Assembly (NCBI RefSeq): GCF_040958095.1
Contig: NC_091233.1
Location: 19,416,692-19,480,691, forward strand
DNA length: 64,000 nucleotides
Reading direction: 5' to 3'
Origin: Procambarus clarkii
Lineage: Eukaryota; Arthropoda; Malacostraca; Decapoda; Cambaridae
The stretch's first letter is position 1, and each line of letters opens with the position of its first letter. Shown here one piece after another: positions 19,430 to 32,327 of this stretch. The position numbers and the translations under genes were made by a program. The notes under the pieces are model-generated. The model saw only the letters and a list, made by a program, of their open reading frames with translations, ran no database searches and was not told the origin of the DNA.

Positions 19430-22020
19430 ATTTTATGGGCCCTAACACCTTTTCTGTGGAGAGCTCCTCTGGCTCCTCGGAGTTTACTGGGCTGATATAC
19501 AAGTATTAGACTGTGGCATCGGTCAATTTGATTGGAGTTCTTGCCTACCGGGGACCAAAAGCCAGAACCTGGCCCCCCTCAGAGAGCCACGAGGAGCAAT
19601 GGCCTATAGAAACCCCCATGTGGTTGGAAGCATTCCATGTCTGCCATCGACCAGGTTAGACACCCAGAAAGGTAGGCATCCTAAAACAAACTCCACCTGG
19701 TTAAAAATTGATACCGAAAACCGAACTATCAAGCAGAACTCCCCAATTTGAAAATGAACAAACAAGCACGATGTCACAACCGCTGCCGCACCGCTGTTTA
19801 TGCAGCTCCCTCCAGATCTTTCTCGCCCTCCAGAAGGGGGGAAGGGGGAGCCCCAGATCCCCACGCTGGCGATCTAACCCCAGTTCTGAGGCTGATGTGT
19901 TGAGCGGCGGTCGACAGGAAAGTCAGATCAGCGACCTCTTTCCCTTCTCAGCCCTTCCTCTCTGTCTTTTGGCCCTCCTCACCACCTGTCCGGGCCATTG
20001 TCCATCCTCCTCCTAGGGTTTATGTTGACCATTCCTGTTCTTCTCCTGTTGAGACTCGAGGCTGTCGCACAGTACATTGTTGATGGTACGCGCGTCTCCG
20101 TACATCAGAAACGTAAGGAGCCCCGATGGATAAGAAGGCTTCAATATATTTCGCATCTTCTGACTCCGACACTATCCATGCTTTCCCTCTCATTTCAGTG
20201 GCAGAGTCACCTGTTCCTGCTATGGAGGTTCCCCTTGGTCCTTGATTGTCCTGGATGCTGCCCTTGATCCAGTGCATTCTTTTGTTTCTGTCCTTCCTGG
20301 CCAGGATTCCCTTGATTGCCCCTCTCTGATGCCTCCTCCCACTCCGGACTCTCAGTCTGCCTCTGGTCCGTCCTCCTGCTCCCTTGCCTCCATTATCCTT
20401 GCTAGTATTGCCTATGCTCCGTCACCCCGATTTCACTGATCCTGGTCCTGATCTTCCTTAGTCTAGCGTGTTCTTCTTTGCCTTTGTTTCTCCCTTGTTA
20501 TCTCTGTTTTTGTTCTCTTTTTTTTTTTTTTTGTCTATGTCTGTTCTTTAATGGAATATTCATGGTTTATATGCTAACTTCCATGAACTCCAACTTCTGA
20601 TCACACAGTTTCCACCGCTTTGTGTTTGTCTCCAGGAGCTGATGCTTGGCACTCATCCTGGTCGCTTCCATGGTTATTCTTTTCTCTCTCACCCTCCAGG
20701 TTTTGCTGGGGCACATAATTCTACTGCTCTGATGATCTGTCATGATATTCCCTTCGTCTCCCTACTTTTTCAGTTGCCTATTCAGTGTTCTGCGTCCCGT
20801 ATCTTTGAGTAAATGGTATACGGTCTGTTGCGTTCATCTCCCCCCAAATGTCCTGCTTTCTCTTCCTGATCTTAAATACTTTTAACTCTCGACATACCTC
20901 TGGGGAGATGTTCTGACAAACACTCGGGGCTGCCTTCTTGAACCATTTGTCCTCTCTTCTTCCATCTCTTCTGAATTCTGGTGAGTCCACTCATGTTGAC
21001 TTCCACACTCTCACCCTTTCCTGTCTTGATCTTACTCTGCTCATCTTCTCTTTATTTCGACATCAACTGGCAGGTTCTTGATGACCTACATAACGATGAC
21101 CAATTTCCCCATCCTTGTCACCTTCTCTTTTCACCCTCCCCTCTCCTTCCCTAGGTGGCAGTTTGCCAAGGCTGACTGGAACCTCTTCATCTTGCACGCT
21201 ACTCTTTCCAACCTTTCTGAGCCTCTCCTCCTCACAGTTTTTTATGGTACCCTCGGCTCTGTTCCTCACTCTACCTCCCGGGGTGTGCAAAAGTGTGTTC
21301 CCTGGTGGAATTCAGACTGTGATCGGGCTGTCCACTATAAGTGTGCAGTCTGGAAGACACCGTCGCCAATGGACGCCCGATTCTTTTATTTTGTTTCGGA
21401 AGGCAAGTGCAGTGGCACGTAGGGCCATCCATATGGCTATCCTTGAGGGTTAGAATCTTTCGTTTCCACCATTACGTCTTAACACTCCTCTGCCCCTGAT
21501 CTATAAGAAAATCTGCAAGATAGGGAGTAAGTTTGTTCCAGATGTCTCGCCAGTCCTTCACCTCCATGGTTCTAATGTGGCGGATCCGGTGTCGGTCGCA
21601 ATCGAACTAGGTTTACACTTTTCGACTGTTAGCTCCGGTTCTTCCTCCTCCTTTCCTTACTCGTAAGTCCCCTTCTTGTAACTAGTCTCTTAGATTTTCG
21701 CACTCATCTTCAGCTTCCCTATAACGATCCTTTCTCTCTTAGAACTCCAGTGTGCCTGGTCCTCTGCGGTTCTATGAAGGTGGCTCAGAAGATATTAATT
21801 ATGAAATGCTTTGCCATCTCTCAACATGCACATTTCAGTATTTACTGAAAGTTTATAACTATGTCTGTGTTAACTCGCAGACATTTAATGGAGCGCCGGC
21901 CTGCTTCTTGTTGTCCAAACGGCATTGTCCCTCTTACGGTCATGCAAATCCTTGGTGAATGTCCTGACTTCCAGGATGAGTGTGCATCTTGCTTCCTGAC
22001 TTCCCCACTATGCATGCAAC
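19430..22020 (+). pseudogene. Decayed LINE with AP-type endonuclease, internal deletion
   Basis: Reading on the + strand, 20545-20815 encodes an apurinic-type endonuclease start: LMEYSWFICQLPELQLL, CVCLQELMLGTHPGR and GYSFLSHPPGFAGAHNS. 21040-21180 gives the endonuclease end (NWQVLDDLH, DDQFPILVTFSFHPP). 21250-21400 gives RGVQKCVPWWNSDCDRAV, a connector common in Jockey/I-group elements. Reverse transcriptase is mostly missing: after about 21840 the sequence jumps to a C-terminal piece (LGECPDFQDE, 21948-21980). 19560-20440 is probably the ORF1/5' part. Stops, frameshifts and the deletion make it inactive. Clade assignment is uncertain. Confidence 0.7.
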
Positions 22021-22299
22021 ATCACAAGAAATAGTTGGGGCCTTGGGAAAGCCACTGAGCATATGTAACACCAAATCCTCTGCTTTTTTTGTGTGTTAAA
22101 TTTGTACAGTACAGTAGTTGCAGACTTTTTTGTTCAATAAAATATATGCCCTTTATTCTTTGAAAATGAGATTTCAAGGCTTGCATGTGGGGAAATTTGC
22201 TGGATTTGTTGCAACTCTGGTTGCAATGAATTGGATTCAGTCCCATACAGTTTGTTGAATCGAGGTTGTTCTGTATATGCAATTAACACTGCCTGGCCC

Positions 22300-22860
22300 A
22301 AAGTCAGCCTGGTGTTTCCCGTGAGCGCACATCCGCACTAAAGTGTGTACACTCTTCAGCTTTATCACGTCAATTTTCATGTTATGTTGTTAATTTTGGT
22401 ATAAAATTGTTCACAATAGAATTCTCTAAAGGGATATATGCATCCAAGGTAAAAGCAAACCCGGCGTGCCACCCGCAGCAAACCCGCAAATCAGCCGAGC
22501 GTTACCTATGAACGTGAGCATGCAACAGCACTAAAATGTGTATGCTCTTTTCAGTTTTCTCACCTCAATTTTTGTGCTTCATCGCTGATTTTGGTATCAA
22601 ATTGTTCGCAATAGAACTCTCTAAAGGGATATGTGCATATAAGGGCAAAATGCCTGGCACGCCACCTACAGCAAACCCAAAAATCCGCCGAGCATTACCA
22701 GTGAGCAAGCATCCATCCACACACCCACAATTCCCACACTAAAATGTGTATACTCTTTTCAGTTTTATCACCTCAAGTTTCATGATATGTCGTTCATTTT
22801 GGTATCAATTTGTTTGCAATAAAATGCTCTAAAGGTATATTCATATAAGGGCAAAGGGAA
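22300..22860. repeat. Three diverged tandem units of about 200 bp
   Basis: CACTAAARTGTGTAYACTC starts units at about 22334, 22529 and 22736. Each continues with TTTGGTATMAAWTTGTT and CTCTAAAGGGATAT, and the first two also carry (A/C)GCCAC(C)(T/C)(A/G)CAGCAAACCC. The units differ by roughly one base in eight. They lie directly beside the piggyBac remnant and may be its subterminal sequence. Confidence 0.75.
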
Positions 22861-23639
22861 GAACAACATTACCAATACCTTAAGAATAAAGTCCATCATC
22901 ATGTGAAAATAACTGCTTTTCATCATTATTTATACTCGTTATTTGTTCCTGACATTATTTGTTACACTATTTCATTTTGTCTTGCTTCCTTCCCACATGT
23001 GTTTGTACCACAATATCATATGTATAAAAAAATTAAGATGTCTGTACTTACCACCCAATGATGATTGTCGAGCATGAGTTGAGCATTAGGTTAAACCACT
23101 CCACCTGCTCCTGGAAAATATTTCCTGAAGTTTCTCAACCCATGTTTTATAGGAGTGGATGGTGGGGTAAACATTACTGCTTATCCACCCAGTATGTTTT
23201 CGTGCGATGGTACAAGCCGGAGCATGGTGCAGGATTCGTTACCACACCACACACGACTTGCACTGATACCTGCTGTCCTTCCTTTTTACTAAACTCGTAG
23301 CAAACACCACACTTCAGACCTTTCTTGATGCAAACTATGGAATGGTTAAGTTTCTGTTCAGATGATCGGGTTTATCCACGATGCTAGGGTTTTTCCTAGC
23401 AGCAGCAGCACTAGGAGTAATCTGACCTCATCTTCTGAGTCTGATAATGATTATTCATTTCGTGGTAAAGAAGGGAAGAGTGGCCGCCTCAGACCTGATG
23501 GTCCAGACGGTCTGCTCTCGTCGTCATGTACATCACCAGCATTTATGATTTTGTCATTTTGGAGAGGCCAAGTCTTACACTCAAAGCTCAACAGTGATCA
23601 AATTATTACTTAGTGGAACGGGAGCAAAGAGAGTTTCTT
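22861..23639. other. Flank of the piggyBac remnant
   Basis: On the - strand 23320-23060 encodes Cys-containing pieces (CGVCYEFSKKEGQQVSVQV, then CTIARKHTGWISSNV), which resemble the C-terminal Cys-rich part of a piggyBac-like protein. This suggests the element extends left to about 23050. The identification is tentative. Confidence 0.4.
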
Positions 23640-25200
23640 TGTATCAGTTGTGTAGCACTTGTATAACACAAAAGCATTATGGATAGTCATTTGCAGAAAA
23701 TAGAATGTGATTTTCTTCGTCCACTTGTGACATTTCCGTGTGAAATGATAAATATTTGACCATTTGGTCGAAGTGATCAACACCTTTCATGTTGTTATTG
23801 TAATCACAGATTGCCTTTGGTTTGTTCACAATGACCTGTTGAAATGAAGATGTTCCGTCAAGTTTGCATACACGTTTCCTTTGTTCCACTTCTTGTGTAA
23901 ATGCATTGTGGCAAGTTTTGATGAGTGAAGCAACTTATCTTTCCACAGGATTATAAAAGTATTGTCTTTTCATCTGAATGCAGTTTTATCTACTGGCAGT
24001 TTACTCTTTGCTTGTAGCTGAAGATCTTTTGGTGCACCGTGCTGCAGTCTGAGAGTACCACAGGTGTATACACCTTGTTCAAGCAGCTTCTCACTAAGTT
24101 GAACCGTGTTATAGTAGTTATCCATATATATATGGTAACTTTTGTTCTTGAGTGGTTCAATCAAGCCCATAACTGTTTGAATTGTTGTCCTCCCAATTCC
24201 TGCATACATTTCAAAATCATAGATGTAACCAGTACGTGATTCAGTTAGCATTTACAGCTTTACTCCATACTTATCAGGTTTATTTGGATTATAAACCTTG
24301 AAAGCTAGACAGCCCCTCCATGACATTGTGCCGTCATCCACACACACACTTTTCTGAGGAATGTATAATGTTTTACATTTATGTGTTAGATATTCCATTA
24401 TTGTTCTAACTTTTATTAGTTTGTCTTGATTGTCTTTGGGAATGGCATTATTGTTACGAGTATGAAAATACTTTGCAATCGTTACATATCATTTCGCCAT
24501 CATAAATGTATTGAACGAAGGTTCTGCCACAATTTAGCTGTTTGCCAGTACATAGTCATTTCTGGCATCTTCACAATGCCCATCAACATTGTCAGTCCCA
24601 AATATCTGGCAAGCTCTTTTACACTCACTTCATCCCCCCTCATTGTTTGTGTTGTTAGGAGCATTGGACATGCTTTGTGATGCATACAAGTTGGTTCCTA
24701 TACACAGTAGCATATATTTCAGCTAATCTCACATAATAAATAAGTGTAAAAATCCCAGAGGAGTGCTTGGTTACTGGTACAGTCAAGTCTGGTGTTCCAG
24801 TAAAACTGTCTACAGATGGTGCAGTGTTGTCAGTATACCAGGTTTCACCAGAACTGGTGCATGGAGTACGTGCGGTATGAGTGCAGGCCCTGCTATCTAA
24901 AGGCAGGGCCTGCACGGGTGGCGGTATAATCACCACCACCACTACCACTCCCCCCACTTTCAATTTCATCCTCACCTGCTGTTTCAGTTTCAATCACCTC
25001 GCTTTCTACATCACTGTCACTTTCGGCACTATCAAGCTCAAGATCAGAAATTCGTCAACTAAAGCTTGGAATTTTGTTGGTGTGAGTTTCAATTTCTGCT
25101 CTTTTGGCGAACGCTACTTAGCTTTTCCCTGAGACGTGTTTCTTTCCCTGCTTTCGTCATGGACTGGCTCTGTTCTTTATCGCTATCCATCTTGGAGTAA
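23640..25200 (-). pseudogene. piggyBac-type transposase pseudogene
   Basis: On the - strand, in broken frames: an N-terminal region with an acidic patch (SESDSDVESEV, 25025-24985, on average one frame shift per 200 bases); SVKELARYLGLTMLMGIVKM and WQTAKLWQNLRSI (24630-24500); YDFEMYAGIG (24235-24205); the core IYMDNYYNTVQLSEKLLEQG and YTCGTLR (24150-24040); and CDYNNNMKGVDHFDQMVKYL (23790-23740). DNYYN and GVDHFDQ match the second and third catalytic Asp blocks of piggyBac DDE transposases. Frameshifts and stops show it is dead. TTAA-flanked termini were not located with confidence. Confidence 0.8.
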
Positions 25201-25529
25201 CTGTAGTATTTATAAAGGCATTAACAAATATAGCTGAGGAAAAGTAACCAGAATGGGCACACGTTTTTGTGCGAGGGGAGGCCGCAGCAGTCACGAGCGT
25301 GAACACAATAACAATAAGCCTATTGCATGGGTGGTGGTGGTGCCATAATGCCACATGGACCATCACATAAAATGGGAGGACATTGGCGCACTTTTTAAAA
25401 CGTCCCATAATCGGGAGGGGTGGGGGGGAATTTAACGAATATTTTAATTTGGGACGCAGTGTGCGTCCTCACCTTGACTGAGTATATTCATATACGAATG
25501 CATTATGAGTTATCAGCCAGGCAAAGTGT
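25201..25529. other. No recognised feature
   Basis: Flank of the piggyBac remnant; contains a G run (25414-25430). Confidence 0.45.
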
Positions 25530-25955
25530 TAATTTGCTGTATGTAGATGATAGTTCTTTTAGCAGAGCAAAAAAGTGTTGGAGTATACAACCTAAACAAT
25601 TTTATTGATGTGTCTGAAAGGGCACGTGAATGTAGGCAACAGTAAAGGTATTACATTATGGTGGAGAGAGATGGAAATTCTTTGTCCTATAAATAGTACC
25701 GGTGAAGTATTGAAAGTGGCAGAGCAGCTTGAATACTTGGGAATTATGACTGATAAAGAGAAATTTGTGCATTCAAAGTTTGGCGCAGAGTCAGTCGGGG
25801 GGAAGGAAGTGGCTGTTGTAGTGAAAATCCCTATTAGAAAAAAACAAGAAGATGGGAGTTCAGTACTTACATTTGGATGCAGCAAGTGGACTGCAAGGTG
25901 GAATTGCCAACTTACACACCTTTGCAAGGTGATGGTATGTTATGAATGGTAAGAG
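25530..25955 (+). pseudogene. LINE reverse-transcriptase fragment
   Basis: 25535-25560 reads LLYVDDSSF, a form of the LLYADD catalytic box. 25625 onward gives VNVGNSKGI and then KVAEQLEYLGIMTDK, in the order seen in many LINE reverse transcriptases (VNVxKSK … FKYLG). Short and frameshifted; family uncertain. Confidence 0.5.
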
Positions 25956-27833
25956 ATCTTATTGAGTGACTCCCTTGGTTAAACCTCACTACTTTACTTT
26001 TGTTAGACATATTTTCTACTTGTTCATGGTGCATAAGTACATATACTGTAATCATCACTGAGGTGTCACTGGGTGTTAGGGTGACTACAGATTTGGTGGA
26101 CTGTTCAGCCATGTAAACCTTCTAGAAAGCCTAGAGAGATTTTACAGCATTACCTTTTGAAACAAAACTGTTCAAAATTTGCCAGCAATTATGACATTAG
26201 TAGAGGGGCCTGACAGCTGAATGGACAGCACTCGGAATTGTATATAAGTATACTTGTAAGTATAAGACGATAGGTATATATATAACGAATGTATGTAGCG
26301 AATAAAAGCAAAAAACAGTATAGTGGGACGAGGAATTTGACTAGTGAGGAGTTTTTGAGGGAATGAGTGGTGGGGAGTGGCTGGCTGGCTGGCAGATGTG
26401 GCCACTCATCGTTGCTTTTTGACTCGCATTATGAACTTAGTGGTTCGTTATGGTGAACAAAACATGCAGATACTTATATACAACCTATGTATATAATGTA
26501 ATAACCGACAAAGTATTTGTTCACTGTTTTATGAACGTAATAATTGAATCAATAATATGCACACCATAATTTTAAGTACAGCGATGATTCACACATTTTA
26601 TTATATAAATATATCACACTATACACTATTGAATAATATTACAGCAAAAAAACTACAAAAAAATCAATCAGACATTGAAATAATAACGTAATTATGTCTT
26701 TGTGGCAACTCCGACAGCTGGGGCGAAGCAGAACTTCCCCGACGCTTGCTGAGTCAGCGTCTCTTTTTTGCCAGACTTCCCTGACCTATTGCAGCCAAAA
26801 TATGCCACTTTTTTATGCCTTTTATTTTATTTTTTTTGTTATGCACCTGTGGGTGACAAAGGCCAAATAGCCCTTAGCATAGCAACACAAAGGTTAAAGG
26901 TGATGATGCATGGACACTGGTGAACCACCAACATGTATTTTAATGCATTAGTGGTGCTGTTCATACTATGGATACTTCAAAATTGGTTTGTAGAGAAGTA
27001 TAAGCGACTAAAACGTGGACTATGACACTGTTCACATGATTGGATCCATTGTAAGTCTGATGTTTGTAAATTGAGAACCTTTATCCTATTACAATAAAGC
27101 ATTTATTACAAAAACCTGTTATCTCAAATTATATTTATTGCTAAAAGCATAATTTTCTTTAAATATACTTGGCTTGCACAGTGTACTATGAGAGCTTTGT
27201 AATCCTATTTCCATTCGCCTGAATCTAGGTAACTTGAATGAATTCATGTTCATTATTTTCTGGTAAACAGTGGGATTAAGTAGGTAAACAGTGGGATTAA
27301 GTAGGTAAACAGTGGGATTAAGTAGGTAAACCATGAAAATGTATGGGTAAATGGCAGTAGTATACAGTTGTGGTACACCAAAAAAAAAAATCATTCCTGG
27401 TAAGAAATTCTGGCAAGTTTAATGTTTAGCTAATTACAAATGGGGATGAATCCCCATATAATTCAAATTGCTGAGCTTAGATAGTGTTCAGATGTCAAGC
27501 AAGTTTGGTAAATTGATGTGTCATTGTTTATATATGGACAGCCTGTTCAATGTGATCAAAGTTAAGCAAGTAAATTATTTACACTTTATAAAGTGTTCAA
27601 TTCTGTCATGATCAGTCTATAAATTATATCAAATTCATCAGTGTTTCTATTAGGAAGAGTGTTTATGTTTATGAAACTATATATTTTATACTGGCTAATG
27701 CTAAAATATTTTGCAAAATACTGTATTCAAATTCTTTTATACATCTCTGTGAAAGGTTTGAACATTGTTTTTATGCTGTATTGCATGTTGTATTGTTTTA
27801 TTGGGATTTTATTTTTGTACATGGTTGTTGCAG
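25956..27833. other. Rest of the last intron
   Basis: AT-rich. A 21-bp unit (AAACAGTGGGATTAAGTAGGT) is repeated three times at about 27266-27330. 26700-26890 contains a Pro/Ala-rich short frame without recognisable identity. It ends at the acceptor TTGTTGCAG, 27825-27833. Confidence 0.5.
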
Positions 27834-28460
27834 GTCAATAAGCAAGGACGTGGAGGCTCGTCACAAAAGGAACGTTCAATATGGGAAGAGTCCCGAGCCC
27901 AGGAGCTGATCCAGCATGTTCTCAACAAAGAGCTCTCTCTAACAGCAGCAGCAGTCAGACTTGGTGTGGACACAAACACTTTCTTTGCACATCTTACAGA
28001 CAATGGTAAAAACAAGAGTCGCGTGGCTCTCCTCCTTGGCACGGACACCAACAACTCGGATAGCTCCTTCAATGTGAACACAAATACTAATCACAGTGAA
28101 GATTCAAACTCTGCCAATGCATCCTCAGTCGATCTTGTGGGCGAAGATTCCAACCCTGCTGATAATGGTGGTGGACAAGGAAGTGATGACAGCAACATGG
28201 AGTGCCTAGCAGAAAATGGACGAATCGAATCTGAAGTGAACGGAGAGAAAGACGACAATGAAGACCCCGAAGTTATTGACGATAATAACCAGACAAGATC
28301 CACAGAGCAGCAGATTCTTGGACTACAGGAGATGAGTGCAGATGAAGGTGTAGATGAGCAGATGACTGAGGATCAACAGGAAACCACACAGCAATCCTTG
28401 GAAACCTTCCAGTCCATAGTTGAGGATGATTCCAACAATTTGTATGCGGATGCCTCGTAA
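27834..28460 (+). CDS. BTB/pipsqueak transcription factor, last exon: second psq-like motif and acidic tail
   Basis: The acceptor is GTTGTTGCAG, and the stop TAA is at 28458-28460. The 208 residues start VNKQGRGGSSQKERSIWEES, continue RAQELIQHVLNKELSLTAAA and VRLGVDTNTFFAHLTDNG, and end NNLYADAS. The first 60 residues look like a second, weaker pipsqueak-like helix-turn-helix: IWEESRAQELIQHVL then SLTAAAVRLGV, but the recognition helix lacks the YGTLYGRYR pattern and reads DTNTFFAHL. After it comes a long acidic, Asn/Asp/Ser/Gln-rich segment (EKDDNEDPEVIDDNNQ; EQMTEDQQETTQQS), consistent with an activation or interaction region. Phase 0 joins it to exon e. Confidence 0.88.
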   Translation, partial: VNKQGRGGSSQKERSIWEESRAQELIQHVLNKELSLTAAAVRLGVDTNTFFAHLTDNGKNKSRVALLLGTDTNNSDSSFNVNTNTNHSEDSNSANASSVDLVGEDSNPADNGGGQGSDDSNMECLAENGRIESEVNGEKDDNEDPEVIDDNNQTRSTEQQILGLQEMSADEGVDEQMTEDQQETTQQSLETFQSIVEDDSNNLYADAS

Positions 28461-29640
28461 ATTTTGCACCGGAGTGTTTTTTGCCTTTAGACTCAAAGCA
28501 ACCTGGCACAAATATCTTCATAGTTTTCTCTTGATTAAAAAAGTATTTTAAGTGAGCTTTAAGGTCAAATTGTGGTTATAGAGCAAGTACAGCTCAACTA
28601 TTTAAAACCTGCAATTGTGTTGGATGAGAAGTAGCTTCCTCAACACCGTGCATTAAGGTGTGTAAATCTGAGGGCTATTGGATATCTGTGTTGGAATTCT
28701 GCATGGCAAAGCAAAAGGCATTTTGTTAACCAAAAGTTATACAGAAATAATGAGTTGAGTAGGATGTGAGCAAAAGCGTGTTTTTGATTAGATGTGTTGC
28801 TACTAGTTTGTTGAGTGTTTATTAAAGCGTTTGACTGTTGGAAAGTACTTTAGAATAGATTAATGCAAAGTTTATGTATTGTTTATTAAGGTTGGGCTCA
28901 AAATGTGACTAGATGAAGCTCAGAGGCATTATCCTCACGCCATAGAGTTTGTTATGGTACAAGTAATGGTACAAGGCTAGACGTTTTGTGAATGGATTTT
29001 GTTTTACCTGATACAGCAAAACTAGTTTTACACTAAGAGACCTAGATAGAAACTTGGCCCTGTCTTTTCACCATCACAGTGAGTTGATGGGAGTTGTGAA
29101 TGAGGGTAGAGTCAGGCCAAAGTATAGTTTTACAAATGTGACGGCGTAAATCAACCGAAGATGTGAAGGAGTGCCATGATTTTCATAATGATTTTCATTA
29201 TCAGGTCATAGTGTATAAGGTGATGGTCACTGATATTGTGCAATTTAGTTGTGGTGATGCTGTGAAAAGCTTGTGGAATGACACAGTATTTGACCTGATT
29301 CTATAATCATTTTATGTGTATTCTTAACATTTTTATATAAAAATACTTGATACAAAGAAGAACCAGCTTCAGGACACTTTTTGGAGTCTTCGTGCACTAA
29401 GAAGAAGAGTTCCACAACACAGTAATTAGCTATTCTTGAACATTTGTGCTTGTTTTACATCAATTCTGCATCTCAAGTGATGTTGCTAGCAACGAGCAGC
29501 TAATGCAACATGCCTTTGACAGTTAGGTCGAAGATTGTGGCAATTTAAACTTAATATACGAACCCCCAAAGATTTGCCTAAAGGATAGATGTCCTAACGG
29601 GCCATGTAATGGTTCGTGCCTTAAATAAGGAAGCCGATTA
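28461..29640 (+). other. Probable 3' untranslated region
   Basis: Follows the stop codon without a recognised repeat. ATTAAA at 28534-28539 and 28824-28829 are the only evident poly(A)-signal candidates near the stop; no canonical AATAAA was noticed. The end cannot be fixed from sequence. Confidence 0.45.
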
Positions 29641-31060
29641 TTATTATTATGTTAATGTAAAGAATTTTTATACCAGTGTTTAATATTACTGGTAACTATA
29701 ATAGGATATTTTTCAAACTTGTAGACTGTAAATTATAATGTGGTAGTTAGTGAAACCAGAGAGAAAAGTATCTATGGATAATGTGTCTTTTTAGTAATTT
29801 AATGTTTTAAAAAAAAAAGTATCCTTATAGTACTTTGCTGTTCCATAGGTTCAAATATATCTAAAAATTCTCTAAACCCATCCAAATCTTTCTTGAAAAT
29901 GATGTTTATTCTTCCTTGTTAATTAATTGGCAGGACTGCTACTAGGCTGTTAGCATAATTTTGTTCTGTTCATGGTCAGACAGAACCTTCTTCATCAAGG
30001 TACCAAACCTGTAGATTGTTTTCCTCTGTGCTGCATCAGATACAGAAAACTGTAGAGTCGTTCATGCAGGTTTCTCGTGTTCTAACACTATGGAAAGACG
30101 TCATTGGGGAACACTGTGGAAAGACATTGGTAGAGTGGGGGTGGGATCAGATATCTGTGGCTATTTGCTATGGATTGAGTTTTACTGTTATAGCAAGGAA
30201 AGTTACCACTCTGGTATATGTAGCATAATTTGTAAAAAACAAACCTCAAAACTTATCATATGTTCTGAATAGCATATTTTTACTGGGAATTACATGTTGT
30301 ACTGGTCCCATAGTTTAAGATACACAGCATGGGTTTGCATGTATGCACTGTGTTCGTAGTTGTGCATTCATATTTGTTGTTTCTATGTTGACTTGTATTG
30401 ATTGTTACCACTTTGCTATTTGAGCTCATGAGACCAAGGAATCTTTTTATTTCTTCACGTTAGAAATTTTGACTGCTGCTGCCAATGGAGCCGACATTCC
30501 ACGGAAAGGGGTGTTGATGCTTTCATTGAAGGCTCGGATCGAGTCGGAACATTGGTCATGGTGCGCTATTGCACACGTCAGATACTTTCCAAAGAACAAA
30601 TGTGAGAATGCCAATGTCGGATATATTGCAGTTGGCAGAATAGATACATAATGGTGAAGCTGTGCTGATAAGTTAGTTAATAGGATATAAGGATTTTTTC
30701 TACTGTGTCTATAACTAACATTTCAACAAAACACATTTTATTTCAAACTGTTGTTAGGTTCTACAGTATTTTGCCTTGAAAAGTCTTGTACACAATGTTC
30801 CTGTTTTATATTTTAAATTGATTTATTATCATATTTATCACACATAATATGCTGGTATGCACATTACCATACCTGGCTTATGTTTTGCACATCAGTGCAA
30901 GGACAACCATATATGCAAAACAAAATTTTATTACTATGTACCATGTAAAGAAAGCGTAATTTTAAACCCCATATAATTTCTTAATTCCAAATGAATCAAA
31001 ACTTTAGTATGTATCCCCCACATTATATAACTTGTTTATATAGATTTAGAGTTTTGTTTA
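29641..31060. other. No recognised gene
   Basis: Unique-looking, AT-rich. Short open frames (30016-30228, 30469-30651) have no recognisable motif. Confidence 0.5.
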
Positions 31061-31064
31061 TACC

Positions 31065-31170
31065 ACCCCCGGGCAAATCTGGGCAAACGATGCTTATGCA
31101 ACATAGAATCAACGTTAATACTTTGATTTTACGTTAGTTGAACGTTACTCGATTGTGTTTTGTCCGCTGG
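31065..31170. repeat. Dispersed ACGTT-rich repeat
   Basis: GGGCAAACGATGC, then ATCAACGTTAATAC, TTTTACGTTAG and GAACGTTACTC, closing with CGCTGGGTTAA. A second copy with the same order is at 40590-40692 (GGGCAAACGACATTG … TTTAACGTTACC … CCCAGTGGG). The CCCAGTGGG/CCCGGGC ends suggest a small DNA transposon. Confidence 0.5.
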
Positions 31171-32327
31171 GTTAATTGCTCATGAGGAATAGCTTGTTTG
31201 ATGCTAGATGTATTCTTTGGAGTAGTTATTATAAATGATTATTAGTATGATCTGAAAGTGTGATGCTTTGCAGGTTGATTAATACATAACAAGTGCAGGA
31301 GTTGGCAACTGTGTGTTTGCTTGTGTTGGAATATTTTGTATTTAGAAACTATGGATGTTATTCAGATGGTATTCAGACAGCTAGAAAAGAGCTTGGAGAT
31401 GGCTAGTCCACTATCAAGTAGACAAACAAGTGTTTTGATCAAGTTCTTCACTGTGTTACTGATAACATGCGAATTGTGTACTGGGTTGAAAATATGTACA
31501 AGTAGAATTGAACACTTGTGTAAACTTTTTTAGTCTTTGATTATTTAACTGTACAGAGGCCGTCTTACTTTTTGAATTATTATTTGAAATGTCGATTAAT
31601 TTTTAGTCCAGGGGTTACCTCCTTCCCATGCCAACCACATGCAAACATGCCTGAGAAGCTAGGCTTAGTGTACTGGGCAATCGACTGTGCTGCCATATAT
31701 TCAGTGGAGACGGAGAATTGATAGGCTCGGAATTGTTTCTGGGGTCAAGTTAAAATGAAGCTGTAGAAATTGACAAGCATCATTGTAATAGCTGTGATGT
31801 AGTTGTCAGCCACACACGTTGATATAAAAACAGTCAACTGTGTTGCATATCACTGCTAATTCTTTGTTAAAGATTTACAATCAGGCTGGCTGGTGGTTTG
31901 TTTATTTGACTGCTGCCATAATAGCGAGCTGGTTGGTTATATAGCTGGATAATCAGTTATCTGGCTGCCTGCCTGACTGATTTGTTGATCATCCTGCTAG
32001 AAGGGTGATACTGTGTGGGTCAATGAGGACATGAGCAAGCCACTCCCGGAAAGCACCGTCATCCCTTTATTGATACCCATTCCTGATGCATACCAACAGT
32101 CGACACCCACCGACCTTCCTAACACCTGCCAACCCTCCCAACACCCACCAGTGAGTGAGCGCATATTAGAGAATTTGTCTTTTACTTTGAACTCATTTTG
32201 AATGGGATGCCGTGTGAACTAGCAATGGAAATCAAAACACATTTACAAGAGGGAGGTCTCTTGAGCAGACAACAACAATGCCATACTGTGCATCAGAGCG
32301 GCAGGTCATGCTACACCGGAGCCGAGG
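31171..32327. other. No recognised gene
   Basis: 32013-32150 has a Pro-rich frame (PLPESTVIPLLIPIPDAYQQ) followed by GTGAGTGAG, which resembles a donor. With no acceptor or homology it is not called an exon. Confidence 0.45.

Noticed and set aside
32013..32201. Pro-rich frame ending at a donor-like GTGAGTGAG
   Set aside because: No acceptor, no conserved motif and no linked exon; kept only as a spacer remark.
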